From: Chiua virens
Lineage: Eukaryota; Basidiomycota; Agaricomycetes; Boletales; Boletaceae
Direction of reading: 5' to 3'
Assembly: GCA_019787685.1 (NCBI GenBank)
Contig: JAHNUO010000012.1
Span: 992,001-1,056,000 of the forward strand
DNA: 64,000 bases
Positions 11,338 to 22,500 of this stretch are shown here, piece after piece. A program made the position numbers and the translations under genes. Under the pieces are notes generated by a model, which had not been told where the DNA came from, made no database searches, and saw only the letters and a list, made by a program, of their open reading frames with translations. Positions within the stretch are counted from its first letter, which is position 1. Each line of letters opens with the position of its first letter.

Positions 11338-13338
11338 TCACGCATGCTGGACACGGAAACTGAGGGCCTCAGCAGCAGGCTTGATGCCTGGGAGGGGGCC
11401 AGCAGGTGGGATACCGAGGCCAGCCGCAATACGGTTGGAAAGATCCTGATCGATGCAAGCCCAATAGGAGACTGCCCAGGGCGACGATCAGATGGCGACA
11501 CAGGTCACATGCTGAAATGACACTCACGGACTCTGGTCTTGAGGGCAGCGTGCTTCACACCGCTGACGTGCTCGACGACGTTGTTGACAAGGTGCTGGCG
11601 GTCGACGTCGCTCATGACATCCCTGTAGAGCGCACGAGGCTGCTCAAAGTCGACTATATGGTGTCAAACAAGTTTCAATCGTGAGGACATGGGTGACTCA
11701 CGCTCGGTGACTTCGGACAGGTCCCAGTAAGCACCACCAATCCACCTCTCGTGCTTAGCATGGCGCTCCTCGTCACGAGGAGTACCGTTCACAGAACCCT
11801 TGTTACTGAGGTAGGACAAGGGGGAGAGCGAGCTCTGGTAGTTGGGACGGGCACCCTGGTTGCTAATAACCATGAAACCATCGCGCTGGAAGTTGGTAAC
11901 GGGCACAATGGGCTGGTTAACAGGGATCTGAGAATAGTTGACACCAAGACGGTGGCGGTGGGTGTCTGGGTAGGAGAAGAGACGAGACTGCAAGACAGGG
12001 TCGCAAGAAGGTTCGAAGTAGGGGACAGTGTGAGAAGGAGAGAAGGCAGCCTGGGTTCAATCTTGCATTAGACATCGCTTGCGGGCTTTGGAACGAAAGC
12101 AGACCAACCTGCTCGACTTCGGCGAAGTAGTTTTGAGCGTTTTCGTTCAACACGAACTTGCCGATAGGGCGCAAGGGGTAGTCCTTGTGGGACCAGACCT
12201 TGGTGAGATCCAAAACATTGTAGCGGAAGCTTTCGGCTTGCTCGGGCGTCATGGTTTGCTAGAACGCGAGTTAATCGCTCGAAATCGCTCCTCGTTAGCC
12301 ACAAGTACATACGACGTAAACGGTCCACGATGGGAACTTTCCAGCTTCAATGGTTTCAAAGAGGGCCTGAATACCATAGTCTGGGTTTTGACCGCTGAGT
12401 CTGCCTGCGGTGGGGCTATCGAGCGTCTAGGAGGAAATTGAGAACAGGGAATCCGCAAGTGGTCAGAGAATAATGGCAACCTTGAAGCCGCCGTCGGCGA
12501 TGAAGTGGATCTGGGTGTAAACCCAACTGCCATCGGCCTTGACAAACTTGTAGGTGTGGCCAGAGTAACCGTGCATGTTGTGGTAACCATCAGGGGTACC
12601 GCGATCAGAGAAGAGGATGGTGATTTGGTGAGCGGACTCTGGGTTTTGGGTAAGGTAGTCCTACAGTTGTCTGATAAGACGATATGATTGAGACGAAGGG
12701 GCAACGAGTCGTACCCAGAACATGTCAGCATCTTTTAAGTGAGTCTGGGGGTCACGCTTCTGGGTGTGGATGAAGTGAGGGAACTTGGCAGGATCCCTGA
12801 TGAAGAAGACAGGCGTGTTGTTGAACACCCAGTCAAGGTTGCCGTCCTCTGTTCTGATCTTGACAGCAAAACCACGAGGATCGCGGGCAGTGTCTGCAGA
12901 TCCGAGTTCACCACCGACAGTGGAGAATCGGACAGTAGAACGGTACTTCTTGCCAACCTGAGTGAACACCTTGGAAGAAGTGATGTCACTGAGGTCGTGG
13001 GTCAATTCGAAGTAACCGTGTGCACCAGCACCCTTGGCGTGAACCTAGTATGTTTACGATTAGTACGGGCTTCATATTGATGATCTACGTAATGAACGTA
13101 CGACACGCTCTGGGATACGCTCACGATCAAAGTGGGCGAGGAGATCAAGGTGGTGGAAGTCTGGAAGTTACGATTAGATAAAGTGCTGGATTGATGGTTT
13201 AGATCGGAACGGACCCTGCAGAAGGAGGGGCCCGACGCTTCCGACGCGTTGAGCCGCGTATGGGTGAGCGACAGGAGCGCCGTTTGACGTGGTGTAGACA
13301 GCACCGTCGGGAGTATTGAGAACCTGTGCAGAAGGCAT
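11338..13338 (-). CDS. Catalase, small-subunit (clade 3-like), multi-exon
   Basis: Decomposes hydrogen peroxide to water and oxygen. The ATG at 13,338 starts [15 protein letters not shown] and the TGA is at 11,338-11,340. The distal heme-pocket histidine lies in [13 protein letters not shown] (about 13,020-13,070). The conserved Ser/Arg stretch is [13 protein letters not shown] and the pocket asparagine is in [11 protein letters not shown] near 12,810. The proximal tyrosine is in [14 protein letters not shown] near 11,960-11,990. Length, about 510 residues after splicing roughly seven introns, fits the small-subunit type without the C-terminal flavodoxin-like domain. The protein ends FRVQHA with no SKL-type peroxisomal signal and there is no secretion signal, so a cytosolic enzyme is likely. 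The coding sequence looks intact. Confidence 0.94.
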
Positions 13339-14123
13339 TTCGGAAGTGGGTGAAGATGGGGGATGAAGCTTTGAAGACGAAGACCAAAGTGATCTTTAAG
13401 AATGCCAGTGCAATCAATTTCAAGTGCCGCTGAGAACGATGATACGATTCTGTCGAAAGCATGTATGGGAAAAAGGTCTCTCGGTGCGTTGTCCAGGACC
13501 CAGATTGTCTCACATACGATGACAACGAGCCACAATGATGTTTATCTTTCCCGCGGTACACCTCTTGCAATGTCTATATGGGGTACCGCGCACAGGAATG
13601 ATCGGGAGACCCAATTGTTTTTCCGTGAAATAGGATCCTAAATGTGAGTGATATCTGCCCTATGGTGATTTAGGAAGCATGTCTGCGCCTGATCTGAGAC
13701 GCAACGCGCCGCAGCAACTCGGGTGGGCGCCGATAGTTCGAGCTCAGACGGAGGAACCAATGAGAATCTGTCTTTCTTTGTCGTCTTCTTGCCAATCTGA
13801 TAGGCCGGATGATCTGATCAGTCAGCATCCGGTCCACGGGTCCCGCGCGTGGGATTCTTCAATGGTCCGATCCATTCCCGCGAATGGCTTCAGGCCCTTC
13901 AGTCGCAAAATCAACCATCGTTCAGTGGCTCAGTTCGAGGACGACTCTTTGATCGAGGTCCTTGAACAAAAAACAGGCATTTAGAGTTGTAACCAGCGCA
14001 CTTGACATACAAAATGACATTGCTAATTTCAGCCACAAAACGTGCACCACTGTTAAGTATATCCGAAACTCAGCCAAGATGGAGAGAAGCACACATCGTG
14101 ATCGAGTACCTGTCCTAGACCCC
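13339..14123. other. Intergenic region upstream of catalase, no gene recognised
   Basis: This 785-bp stretch lies between the catalase start and the stop of the RBM18-like gene, both on the minus strand, and should hold the catalase promoter. A 101-codon open frame on the plus strand (13,679-13,984) has no recognisable domain or splice context and I do not call it. I see no convincing TATA box or repeat. Confidence 0.5.
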
Positions 14124-15242
14124 TCATGTTGATGGCGTGATTCCAGAATCACCCTTATTTGACCCTCCCTTCACAATCTTCACGCCAGGTATACTCCGCT
14201 GCTTACTTGAATGAGGAATTCTCGCCATATCCGAGGACTCCGCATCCCGTATCGATGGTGGGGTCGATCGTCCGTATGAAGTTTCTGTATCGTTCTTTGT
14301 CCGCTCAGGCCTGGCCAAAGCCAGCCTTGGACCACGGTTCCGTGATCTTTGAAACTGTGCACTGCTCCCTTGTGAGCTCCTCTGGAGTCCGACTGGTTTG
14401 CTGGGCAGTGCTGGTTTATCTGCAAATGAGGATGAATTTGCCATTTGGCGGAGTTTGGCCTCTATCATGGCAATTTTACTCGACGTCTTCCTAGAGCGAG
14501 CTGTGAACTGACCCAGAAATAAATCCATACACTCCTGTACTCACGCTTCGGGACGCGCAATGCCACTACTTTTGGCCAAACTCAGTGCCGTAGGTGTGAT
14601 ATCTGTTCTCTTGCTTCTGCCGGTATACGACGTTGAACCGGAATTGTGGTTCGGTGCTTGCTGTGCGAATGTTACCACCAACTTACGGCCACGCAAGAGC
14701 TTCCCGTTGGCAGCCTGCAATGCCTTTGCTGCGTCCTAAATTACCAAAGAATCTAATCAGCCCATGTTACCCAGGATAAAACCTTCGGTCATGTAACCCA
14801 GCCGATACCGCCGTCCATCGCACGTTCGTGATAACGGGGATACAAACGTCAAAAGGAGACCTAACCGAAGGCGCGCAACCACTTACCGCTTCATTCATAT
14901 ACTCGACGAACGCATACCCCCGCGGCTTTCCCTTATGGACACCAGACTTGTGAAACAAGAAGTCCATTTTTTCGATCTTCCCAAACTTTGTAAACACCTG
15001 AAGCAATGCATATCTTGAAAACGTTTAGAAACGGGTGTTTCGTTGATATTTGGGGTCCTGGCTCACTCATCCACTGTTGAACTGAGATTACCCACGTAGA
15101 GCCGCTCCTTCAGCAGTTGTGGAGCACGGGATGATGACGGTCCTGGATCACTCGTGGTGTCTCTTGTCTCTGGCTCTGGTATCCACAAGTGTGCACCGGC
15201 GTCGGGCACACTATCGTCTGGTGGAGGTGAAGCGTTGTCCAT
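14124..15242 (-). CDS. RBM18-like RRM RNA-binding protein
   Basis: A single RNA recognition motif protein resembling metazoan RBM18. The ATG at 15,242 opens an acidic N terminus (MDNASPPPDDSVPDAG). RNP2 is LYVGNL near 15,090. Splicing across about 15,010-15,072 joins it to a strand reading VFTKFGKIEKMDFLFHKSG, which carries the DFLFHKSG signature I associate with RBM18. RNP1 is KPRGYAFVEY near 14,900-14,930. A further intron (about 14,740-14,888) precedes AAKALQAANGKLLRGRKLVV. The tail is long, Ser/Arg/Pro-rich and low-complexity (last exon 14,124-14,500). Targets and role are not evident from the sequence. Confidence 0.85.
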
Positions 15243-15458
15243 AATGTGAAAGCAAAGGGAGCCGACAACACCGCCACTTCTCTAAATGCTTATGTCATCC
15301 GGGATCGGTGGTAAAGATATGATGCTACTGCATACAAAGAACCAGCAATGCATGCGACTTGAAGATAAGGATGGTCAAAGATATGGCGGGTAGGTATAAA
15401 GATTCCGAAAATGCAGAACGAAACAGACTCCGAATCGTGGAAGCTGCTTCACGGATTA

Positions 15459-16974
15459 TCAGCGGTGCCTCAAACGTGCCGGATCCTTCTTCGCCTGCCT
15501 CCTCAACACCATCTTTCTCTGTCCCATCCGCTGTCCAGACGACTCCCTCTGACTCTCAACCACCTGACTGCTTTGAACATCTTCGGGATGCATGGTCCTG
15601 ATGTGCCGATTGAGGGCGTCTTTTCGCCCCAGCACACGATCGCAATGCGGGCACGGCCACACTTTGCGTGTTTCAGGATGGCTCGCCGAATTTTCGATAT
15701 GCCGCACATAGTCTGATGTCCGTGTGAATGTTTGTCCACAAATATCGCAACTTCTCTGAGTGCCATCGGAATGCCCCTCCGATTCTTGGCTCGTCCCAAA
15801 ATTCGTGTCGTCGTCCTGTGGGTAGTTTGAAGTCGACGTAGTAGTACGTCTGGCAGATTCTGAAGACGCCACAACTCTTGGATGCCGAGGCCGCTGAGAG
15901 CCAGGTATCCACTCTTGTTCATCGACGTTCGTGACCTTTGAGCGTCTTGGGATCTTCGGGACAGGGGCGTCCTCGCAGGGGGTATCCGCGCTACGCTTCC
16001 CCCGCAACTTCACCGAGGCCACTCTTGTTGGCGCAGAAATACAGTCATCCACTTCGACTTTTCATCGCTGCTGAGTGGCACGGGCGAAGGTGCGGGTGGC
16101 AGCGGAGAGCAGTTCATACTCAACGGCGAGGGATTTGGGGACGTGCTCGGTGACTGTGAAAGGAAGCTGAGCGTACTGAGTGGGGATAGTGATGAATATT
16201 CTGAGGAAGGGGCCGTTGACATGCCGAAAGGCGGTCCCACCGGCAGTGGCACGTCGTTAGTTGAAAATGCTAGTCCGCAGGGAGGTGATAACAGGAAGGT
16301 TGGTGAACTGGAGAAAGGTGCTGGTTCAAATTTTCAGATGAAGTGGCAGCGGTTATGGAAGAATGGAATGGAATGGAAAATGCTTGTGGTGTGCACGCGA
16401 TATCTTCGAGCATCACGGCTTGCATTTGTGACGAATGGTCCTCGAGGTTGTTCCCTGACTCGTCGAGAAAAACATCCGCCGCTGGCGTGAGGGTGGTGAA
16501 CGATGGATCACTCTGAGGGGTCCTTAACCAAGGGGAGGACGACGCGACGCTGCTTGGCGACAAGTCTGGGGAGAGTGCGGGAGGGAGGAAGCTCGCATGC
16601 GATAGTGACATTGACATCTAATGGATGCTCTGATTACCTACATCGATTAGGAAACGGCCATACTCACCTCAGACCTTGGAAACAATGCGTTTTGCCCAAC
16701 ATGTTGGATACGGTATGGTAGGGAAAACTCATCGAAAGTGTCCCCACTTTGAGAAAATAACAACCCGAAGCTGGGTTCATCGTATTTCTGGTCGACAAGT
16801 CGTTGGTCCATAAGACCGCTAAGGAACTGTTAGGAGACGAACAGACCAACTGGATTGATGACTTACATGTCCTTTAAACCACATCCTACGTCTTCGTCAA
16901 CTGGCGGGAGAGCCGGACGATCATCCGGGACGATGAAAAATTGGGAAAAGTCATCGTGATTCCAGTCAGACATG
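15459..16974 (-). CDS. C2H2 zinc-finger protein, probable transcription factor, multi-exon
   Basis: The ATG at 16,974 opens MSDWNHDDFSQFF. Introns at about 16,815-16,868 and 16,620-16,668 lead into a Ser/Pro-rich central region. Two more introns seem needed to stay in frame: about 16,305-16,395, with an unusual GTGCAC donor, and a 62-bp one near 16,045-16,110 with GTATGA donor. The C-terminal exon (15,459-16,045) carries two C2H2 fingers: CDICGQTFTRTSDYVRH...H and WPCPHCDRVLGRKDALNRH...H. A basic patch (GKRSADTP...KIPRRSK) lies before them and a basic tail after them. The architecture, with an activation-like N terminus and DNA-binding fingers near the C terminus, suggests a nuclear regulator; target genes are unknown. 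The internal exon borders are the least certain part. Confidence 0.78.
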
Positions 16975-18810
16975 CAGAGGGAGGGATGACGGGGATAAGG
17001 GTAGCGCGATTGAGAGGAGCAGTGCAACGATGGCGGGAAGAACTCGCTAGACGCGCACTGGCAACGTCAGGGGGTTCTTATCGTGAACACCTACTTAATT
17101 GATCTTGTTTTTGATTGGGGGTCCACCCTATAAAAACGTGTTGTACACGCGTTGGCAAGGCTGTTGCCGCGCTGCGTGGCCATCAAGTTATGGTTCAAGT
17201 TGTTCCGGGGGATACTGGCTTCTTTCGCCACCGCCTCGAGAACTTCTCCGTAAGAAAATGAAAGCAGAGATGGGCCCAAAATTTCTTCCGCACAACGGAC
17301 GTTACAATGCTTGCCGCTGTCAGCGGACTTGAATGTGATCTGTATTCTGAGTCCAGCCTCCTCAGTGAGGGTTACAATTACATACATAGCGCAGAGAACT
17401 TTCGGCTGCAGGGAACTTCGTTGCAGTGTAAACGAGCGTCAATTGAAGAAAAGAGAGCTGGGTAATGCATAAAATTGAGTGGCAGTGCGATGAAACCCAT
17501 GCATATCATGTCCGGTCATAGTACAAGGGTCCTTGATATATCTAGGAAATCTAGGAAACGACACAGCCGCGATGTAGAAATCGGATTGATTGATCAAACT
17601 CAGATCGAACTTGCAGTGGCGCAACACCGCACTGAGGGAGGAAAAAGACCACGAACACCTTCGCCTCAGTGCGCGCGGAGGAACTCCGTCTGACTTGCGG
17701 AAGCGTACCCACCTGGGGGATCTTCCATCGTAGCGCTCCGTACTGTTAGCCGAAATTTGGCACCTCCGACCTTCGCACGCGTATCAGTCATTTGTGGGTC
17801 CGTTTCGCTTCCAGAGAACAACGTTGCTGAAATTCAGCGGTTTCTCAAGATCTTACCGTCAACGCCTACGACGTATCGATGAATGCGCGAAATACAATAC
17901 GCATAACGTCACCAGGTGAGGCACGAAGTCCGCCAGGTTGATGGTTCAAGTTGTTGTAATGTTGTTGTTCGAGTATGGTAGGCCTGCCATTTCATCATTG
18001 CTCGCATGCCCTGCTGTCCACCAGTCATGGTGGTGGGTACACGGCGCCGATTCGGACACTCAGGGTATGCGAGGAATGGTAGTTTCCTCATCGTTGGGAC
18101 GTTACCCAACCTGTGCTGTTTCGCACCAGTGGAACCGGGACTTGAATTCTAGAATGTTTGTTCGCTGCTGGTTCGCTGTCCCCCGGTCAATTTCGCTGCG
18201 GAATCGCTGCACAGATGACTAATTTTACGGCGTGGTCATGACATTTTGTGACGTGGCAGAACTTACATAGCGAAGGTATGTGTGATCCCGTCGTTCATCT
18301 TCGATGGACACTCGTCGACAATTCATGGTGTACATTCATACTTGAGCAGCTGCGGGAACTTCAAATCGAACAGGCTCAAATTTCCTCCGACTGTGCCAGT
18401 ATCACTGCCTTTACAACCGATGATATCTGGAATTGACCACCGGAAGAGGAGCCACACGACGGTACCGGCTTCTGACACGCGTGTGGCCAAGCGTGCAGCG
18501 CCTCCAGTGGCGAGTGGCTATGTCAAGGACTGCCAACTGAATTGAAGCACATGTGGCAGATCGACACAATAAATTTCTATTCTTACCATGAAATGACTCT
18601 GCAAGAAATCGTTCAAATGTTCACGTCTGGAGCTCGTTGCATCTGATCCATTCCAAGCTGGATACAAATTTGCTAACTCAAGTGCCGGTGGATCACTGTA
18701 ACTCCATTAAATGCGGCGTTTCGAGTCATGGTGGGAGAATACCAGAAAAAACGAGTGCAAGTAGCTATCAGGAATAGTGGTAGCATGACATACCAAGATT
18801 GAATATTGAT
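16975..18810. other. Intergenic stretch, no gene recognised
   Basis: About 1.8 kb upstream of the zinc-finger gene. Several 60-100 codon open frames occur on both strands (for example 17,091-17,387 minus), but none shows a domain, a consistent splice pattern or unusual composition. A short phrase, tggttcaagttgtt, appears twice (near 17,192 and 17,942). I see no RNA gene here. Confidence 0.4.
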
Positions 18811-19498
18811 TCATCTATCCACAGACAAATCGCACAGCCAGCAAACTAGACCGGAACACCCGTCCTTTTCACTGCCCTCATCACTGCCAGTGCTGTTGTA
18901 GTTGACACGTTGCTTCTCGTTCGGCCAAGAGTGCATTTGGTCACTCTCCCCTTCGTCCTGCGCGTCTCGGTGCTCTCCTAAGCCTCTTCTCAGAATTTGC
19001 TGCGTAAATTGAATTAGACAGAAAACTTGAATGCTCCCTGAAAAACACAACTCACTTGTATATCGTGCAATTGAAGCTTACATACCGCTAGGAGTTTGCG
19101 TGATAAGTCGCGGGTTCCACAGCGACCATGATGTTGCCATACGTCATAAACGTGGTACACACGATTTCATCTGCATGATCTCCATTACCAGGCTGCATGG
19201 GGGTTCCTGCAAATCTTTGGCGAATGGACTTGTCCCTGAAAATGTCAGGGGTTGACGAGTTTAGCATCGTTAAGCCTCTACTAAGGGCTAGTCCGCCAGG
19301 CTGAGTCGCGTACGTAAGACTCTGGAGATATTGCCGAAACGGGAAGAGCTGGGAAGTGCAGTTCGTTGATTCAGTCACTTTGTACAACTTGGCTTTTGCT
19401 TTTATACCACTTGCTTGTCCGCGTTCGCGTCGGCGCTCGACCCACTCATTCACGACAACGACGCTCCATCTACCGTTCCCGACGATACCCAACACCAC
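18811..19498 (-). CDS. Possible small spliced gene, product unrecognised
   Basis: Two minus-strand open frames (19,088-19,498 and 18,811-19,050) can be linked by a GTATGT...ACGCAG intron (about 19,005-19,088), giving a hydrophilic C-terminal exon (ILRRGLGEHRDAQDEGESD... ending CDLSVDR). The frame of the upstream exon that would fit this intron differs from the longest open frame, which ends in TAG just before the donor, so another intron or a non-coding explanation is needed. No domain is recognisable. It lies divergently, just upstream of the myosin gene, and may simply be its promoter region. Confidence 0.25.
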
Positions 19499-19578
19499 AA
19501 CGGTTTATTATACCCGCGGTTGAATCAACTGCTTGGGTCACTCTGATTCATAACCACGCGTTTCCTTCGTCTACGAAC

Positions 19579-22500
19579 ATGAATGGACTACGAAACTCTC
19601 AAAATGCAGACGCCGCCCGCGCCGCCGCCCTACAAGCAGAATTCAACGAGAAGAAATGGGTGTGGGTACCTGACGAGAAGGACGGCTACCTCGCCGGCTG
19701 GGTTCATCAAGAGGACCAAGAGACTGCTGAAATCGTAATGTCCTCGGGTGCAGAGGTAGATATTCTCGAAATCGCTTTGCCATCTCTCTTTACATTTCAT
19801 TCAGATCCGTCGAGTCCCACTCTATGCTTTGTCCAAAATGAATCCGCCAAAGTTTGACCGCGTGGATGACATTGCGGATCTCACATTTCTCAACGAGGCT
19901 AGTGTCGTTCATAACCTCCGTCTAAGGTACGGATCTGGAGCTATATATGTGAGTCATGCATTCTGGCAACTTGCAGCATTACATCTGGCCATTCGTGTCA
20001 CGCTCTTGTCGGTCGTAATCTAACCCCGCACAACAGACATATTCTGGGTTATTCTTAGTCGCCATTAATCCTTACCAGAATTTGCCACTCTACACGGATG
20101 CTATCATCCAGCAATACCGTTACAAACGAAGGGACGAGAACCCGCCGCATATATTCGCAGTTGCGGAACGTGCATGGGTAAACATGCAAGAGGAACGCGA
20201 GAACCAGAGTATCCTCATCACGTCCGTGAATTCCCTTCATTGAGCATAGCGTCCTATCTGATCTATTATTCATGCAGTGGTGAATCCGGAGCCGGCAAGA
20301 CGGAAAGTACTAAGAAAGTCATTCAATATCTCTCGGCCATCGCAACTGACGCCCACCTCCCCAATTCATCTCATACGAATTCACCATCCATGTCTTCGTC
20401 GTACTCGGCGATACCATCAATCGGGTTACCCAGGAGCAGGAAAAGCCTATCAATAACTGGATCGGGTGTTAACACGACTGCTAAAGAGCGACTTGGTCTC
20501 TTGGAGCGACAAATCATCCAAGCCAACCCTATACTCGAAGCCTTTGGGAACGCACAGACCCAACGGAACAATAACTCAAGTCGTTTCGGCAAATTCATTC
20601 GCATCAGCTTTGCACCGGATGGAAGTATCTCCGGGGCCAACATCGACTGGTACTTGTTGGAGAAGAGTCGAGTCGTCGTGCGAAGTCCTGCGGAGCGCAA
20701 TTTCCATGTGTTCTACCAGCTGATGTCCGCCGCTGGCTCTTTGAAGGGTATGCAGTTTGATGCTTCATATTGTCTTCATTCCATTCATCTCTTTCAGATT
20801 CACTTTTACTCGACGGCAACATTGAGGATTACGAGTTCTTGAACCGGAGCAGGAGGGAGATCGATGGTGTTAATGATAGAGATGACTGGGATACTCTCTC
20901 TGTAAGTTGGTCTTGTGATTTGCGCACCAATGCCTTTTTGTTGATGAAATCCCAAGAACGCATTTGATGTAGTCGGGTTTTCTGAGACTGAACGGTTTGA
21001 TCTATTTCGGATCGTAGCAGCGGTTCTGCACCTCGGTAACGTCCCTATCACGTCAACACGCGCAGACGACGCCGTTATGGCCGACTCCTCTCAAGCAGAA
21101 CGCGCTTGTCATCTTTTGGGAATTCCTCTTGCCGAATTCATGAAAGCTGTCTTGCGACCCAGGGTGCTTGCCGGACGGGAGTGGGTCGCACAGGCACGGA
21201 CAAGTCAGCAGGCTTTGGATGAGCTTGCTGCTCTTTCGAAGACTTTATACGAAAAGTCGTTTGGAGCATTGGTCGACCGGATCAACCGCGCTCTCGATCG
21301 ACCAACACCCAAGTCGACGTTCATCGGTGTGCTGGATATCGCAGGATTCGAGATTTTCGAGATCAACACATACGAGCAACTGCTCATCAACTACACAAAC
21401 GAGAAACTACAACAATTCTTTAACCATCATATGTTTGTCCTCGAACAAGAAGAATATTCTCGCGAGGGTATCGAATGGGACTACGTCAACTTCAAGCTGG
21501 ACTTGCAACCTACGATCGATCTTATCGAGGGAGGTGGGAATGTCATCGGCATTTTGAGTTGCTTGGACGAAGAATGTATCATGCCCAAGGCAACCGATCT
21601 CACTTTCACGGAGAAAGTGCATTCTTTGTGGAGTCGGGATCTAGCTCCCGGGGAACAGCCCCATCCTGGTCGTACGAAGTACAGTCTCCCCAAGTTTGAG
21701 CAAGGGTTTATCATCACCCATTACGCTGGGAGAGTGGAGTACCGCACCGACGGATGGCTAGAGAAGAACAAGGACCCACTAAACGACAATCTCACTCGAG
21801 TTCTCGCTGCATCTACGCAACCCTACGTTGCGTCCCTATTCCAAGACTATGTGGGTCCGCTCTCTGATCTACCCTCTTCAAGCGTCGGCTTCACCCTAGG
21901 GAAGAAGCGTTGGGTCAAGAAAGGGGCTTTCCGTACCGTGGCTCAAAGGCACAAGGAACAGCTAGCATTGCTCATGAATCAGTTACATGCCACCCAGCCG
22001 CATTTTGTTCGGTGTATAGTCCCAAACGTACACAAGAAGCCGGGAAGAGTTGACGTGCCGCTTGTACTCGACCAATTGCGGTGCAATGGTGTACTGGAAG
22101 GCATTCGGATCGCTAGACTGGGATACCCTAACAGGCTTCCTTTCGTCGAGTTCCGGCAACGCTACGAGATCATGACCCCGAGAGTTATCCCGCGCGGTTA
22201 CATGGACGGTCGAAAGGCTTGCCTTCGCATGGTAGAGGCTCTCGACCTCGACAAGGAGTTATATCGGGTCGGGACATCGAAGATTTTCTTCAAGGCGGGC
22301 GTCCTCGCGGAACTCGAAGAGCGCAGAGATGCATTGTTATATGACGTATTCTCGAGGTTGCAGGCTGTCGCGCGAAAGTTCTCGGCGCGGAGACAAATCA
22401 AGAAGATCCTCAACCGTGCTATCGCTATTCGGACTATCCAGCGTAACGCTCGGGTGTACGGTGAACTCAAGGACTGGCCATGGTGGCAACTTTATACAAA

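Noticed and set aside
13679..13984. 101-codon plus-strand open frame upstream of catalase
   Set aside because: Has an ATG but no domain, no splice context and sits in the expected catalase promoter.
16975..18810. Hidden gene in the gap upstream of the zinc-finger gene
   Set aside because: No open frame could be linked by plausible splice sites into a protein with recognisable features.
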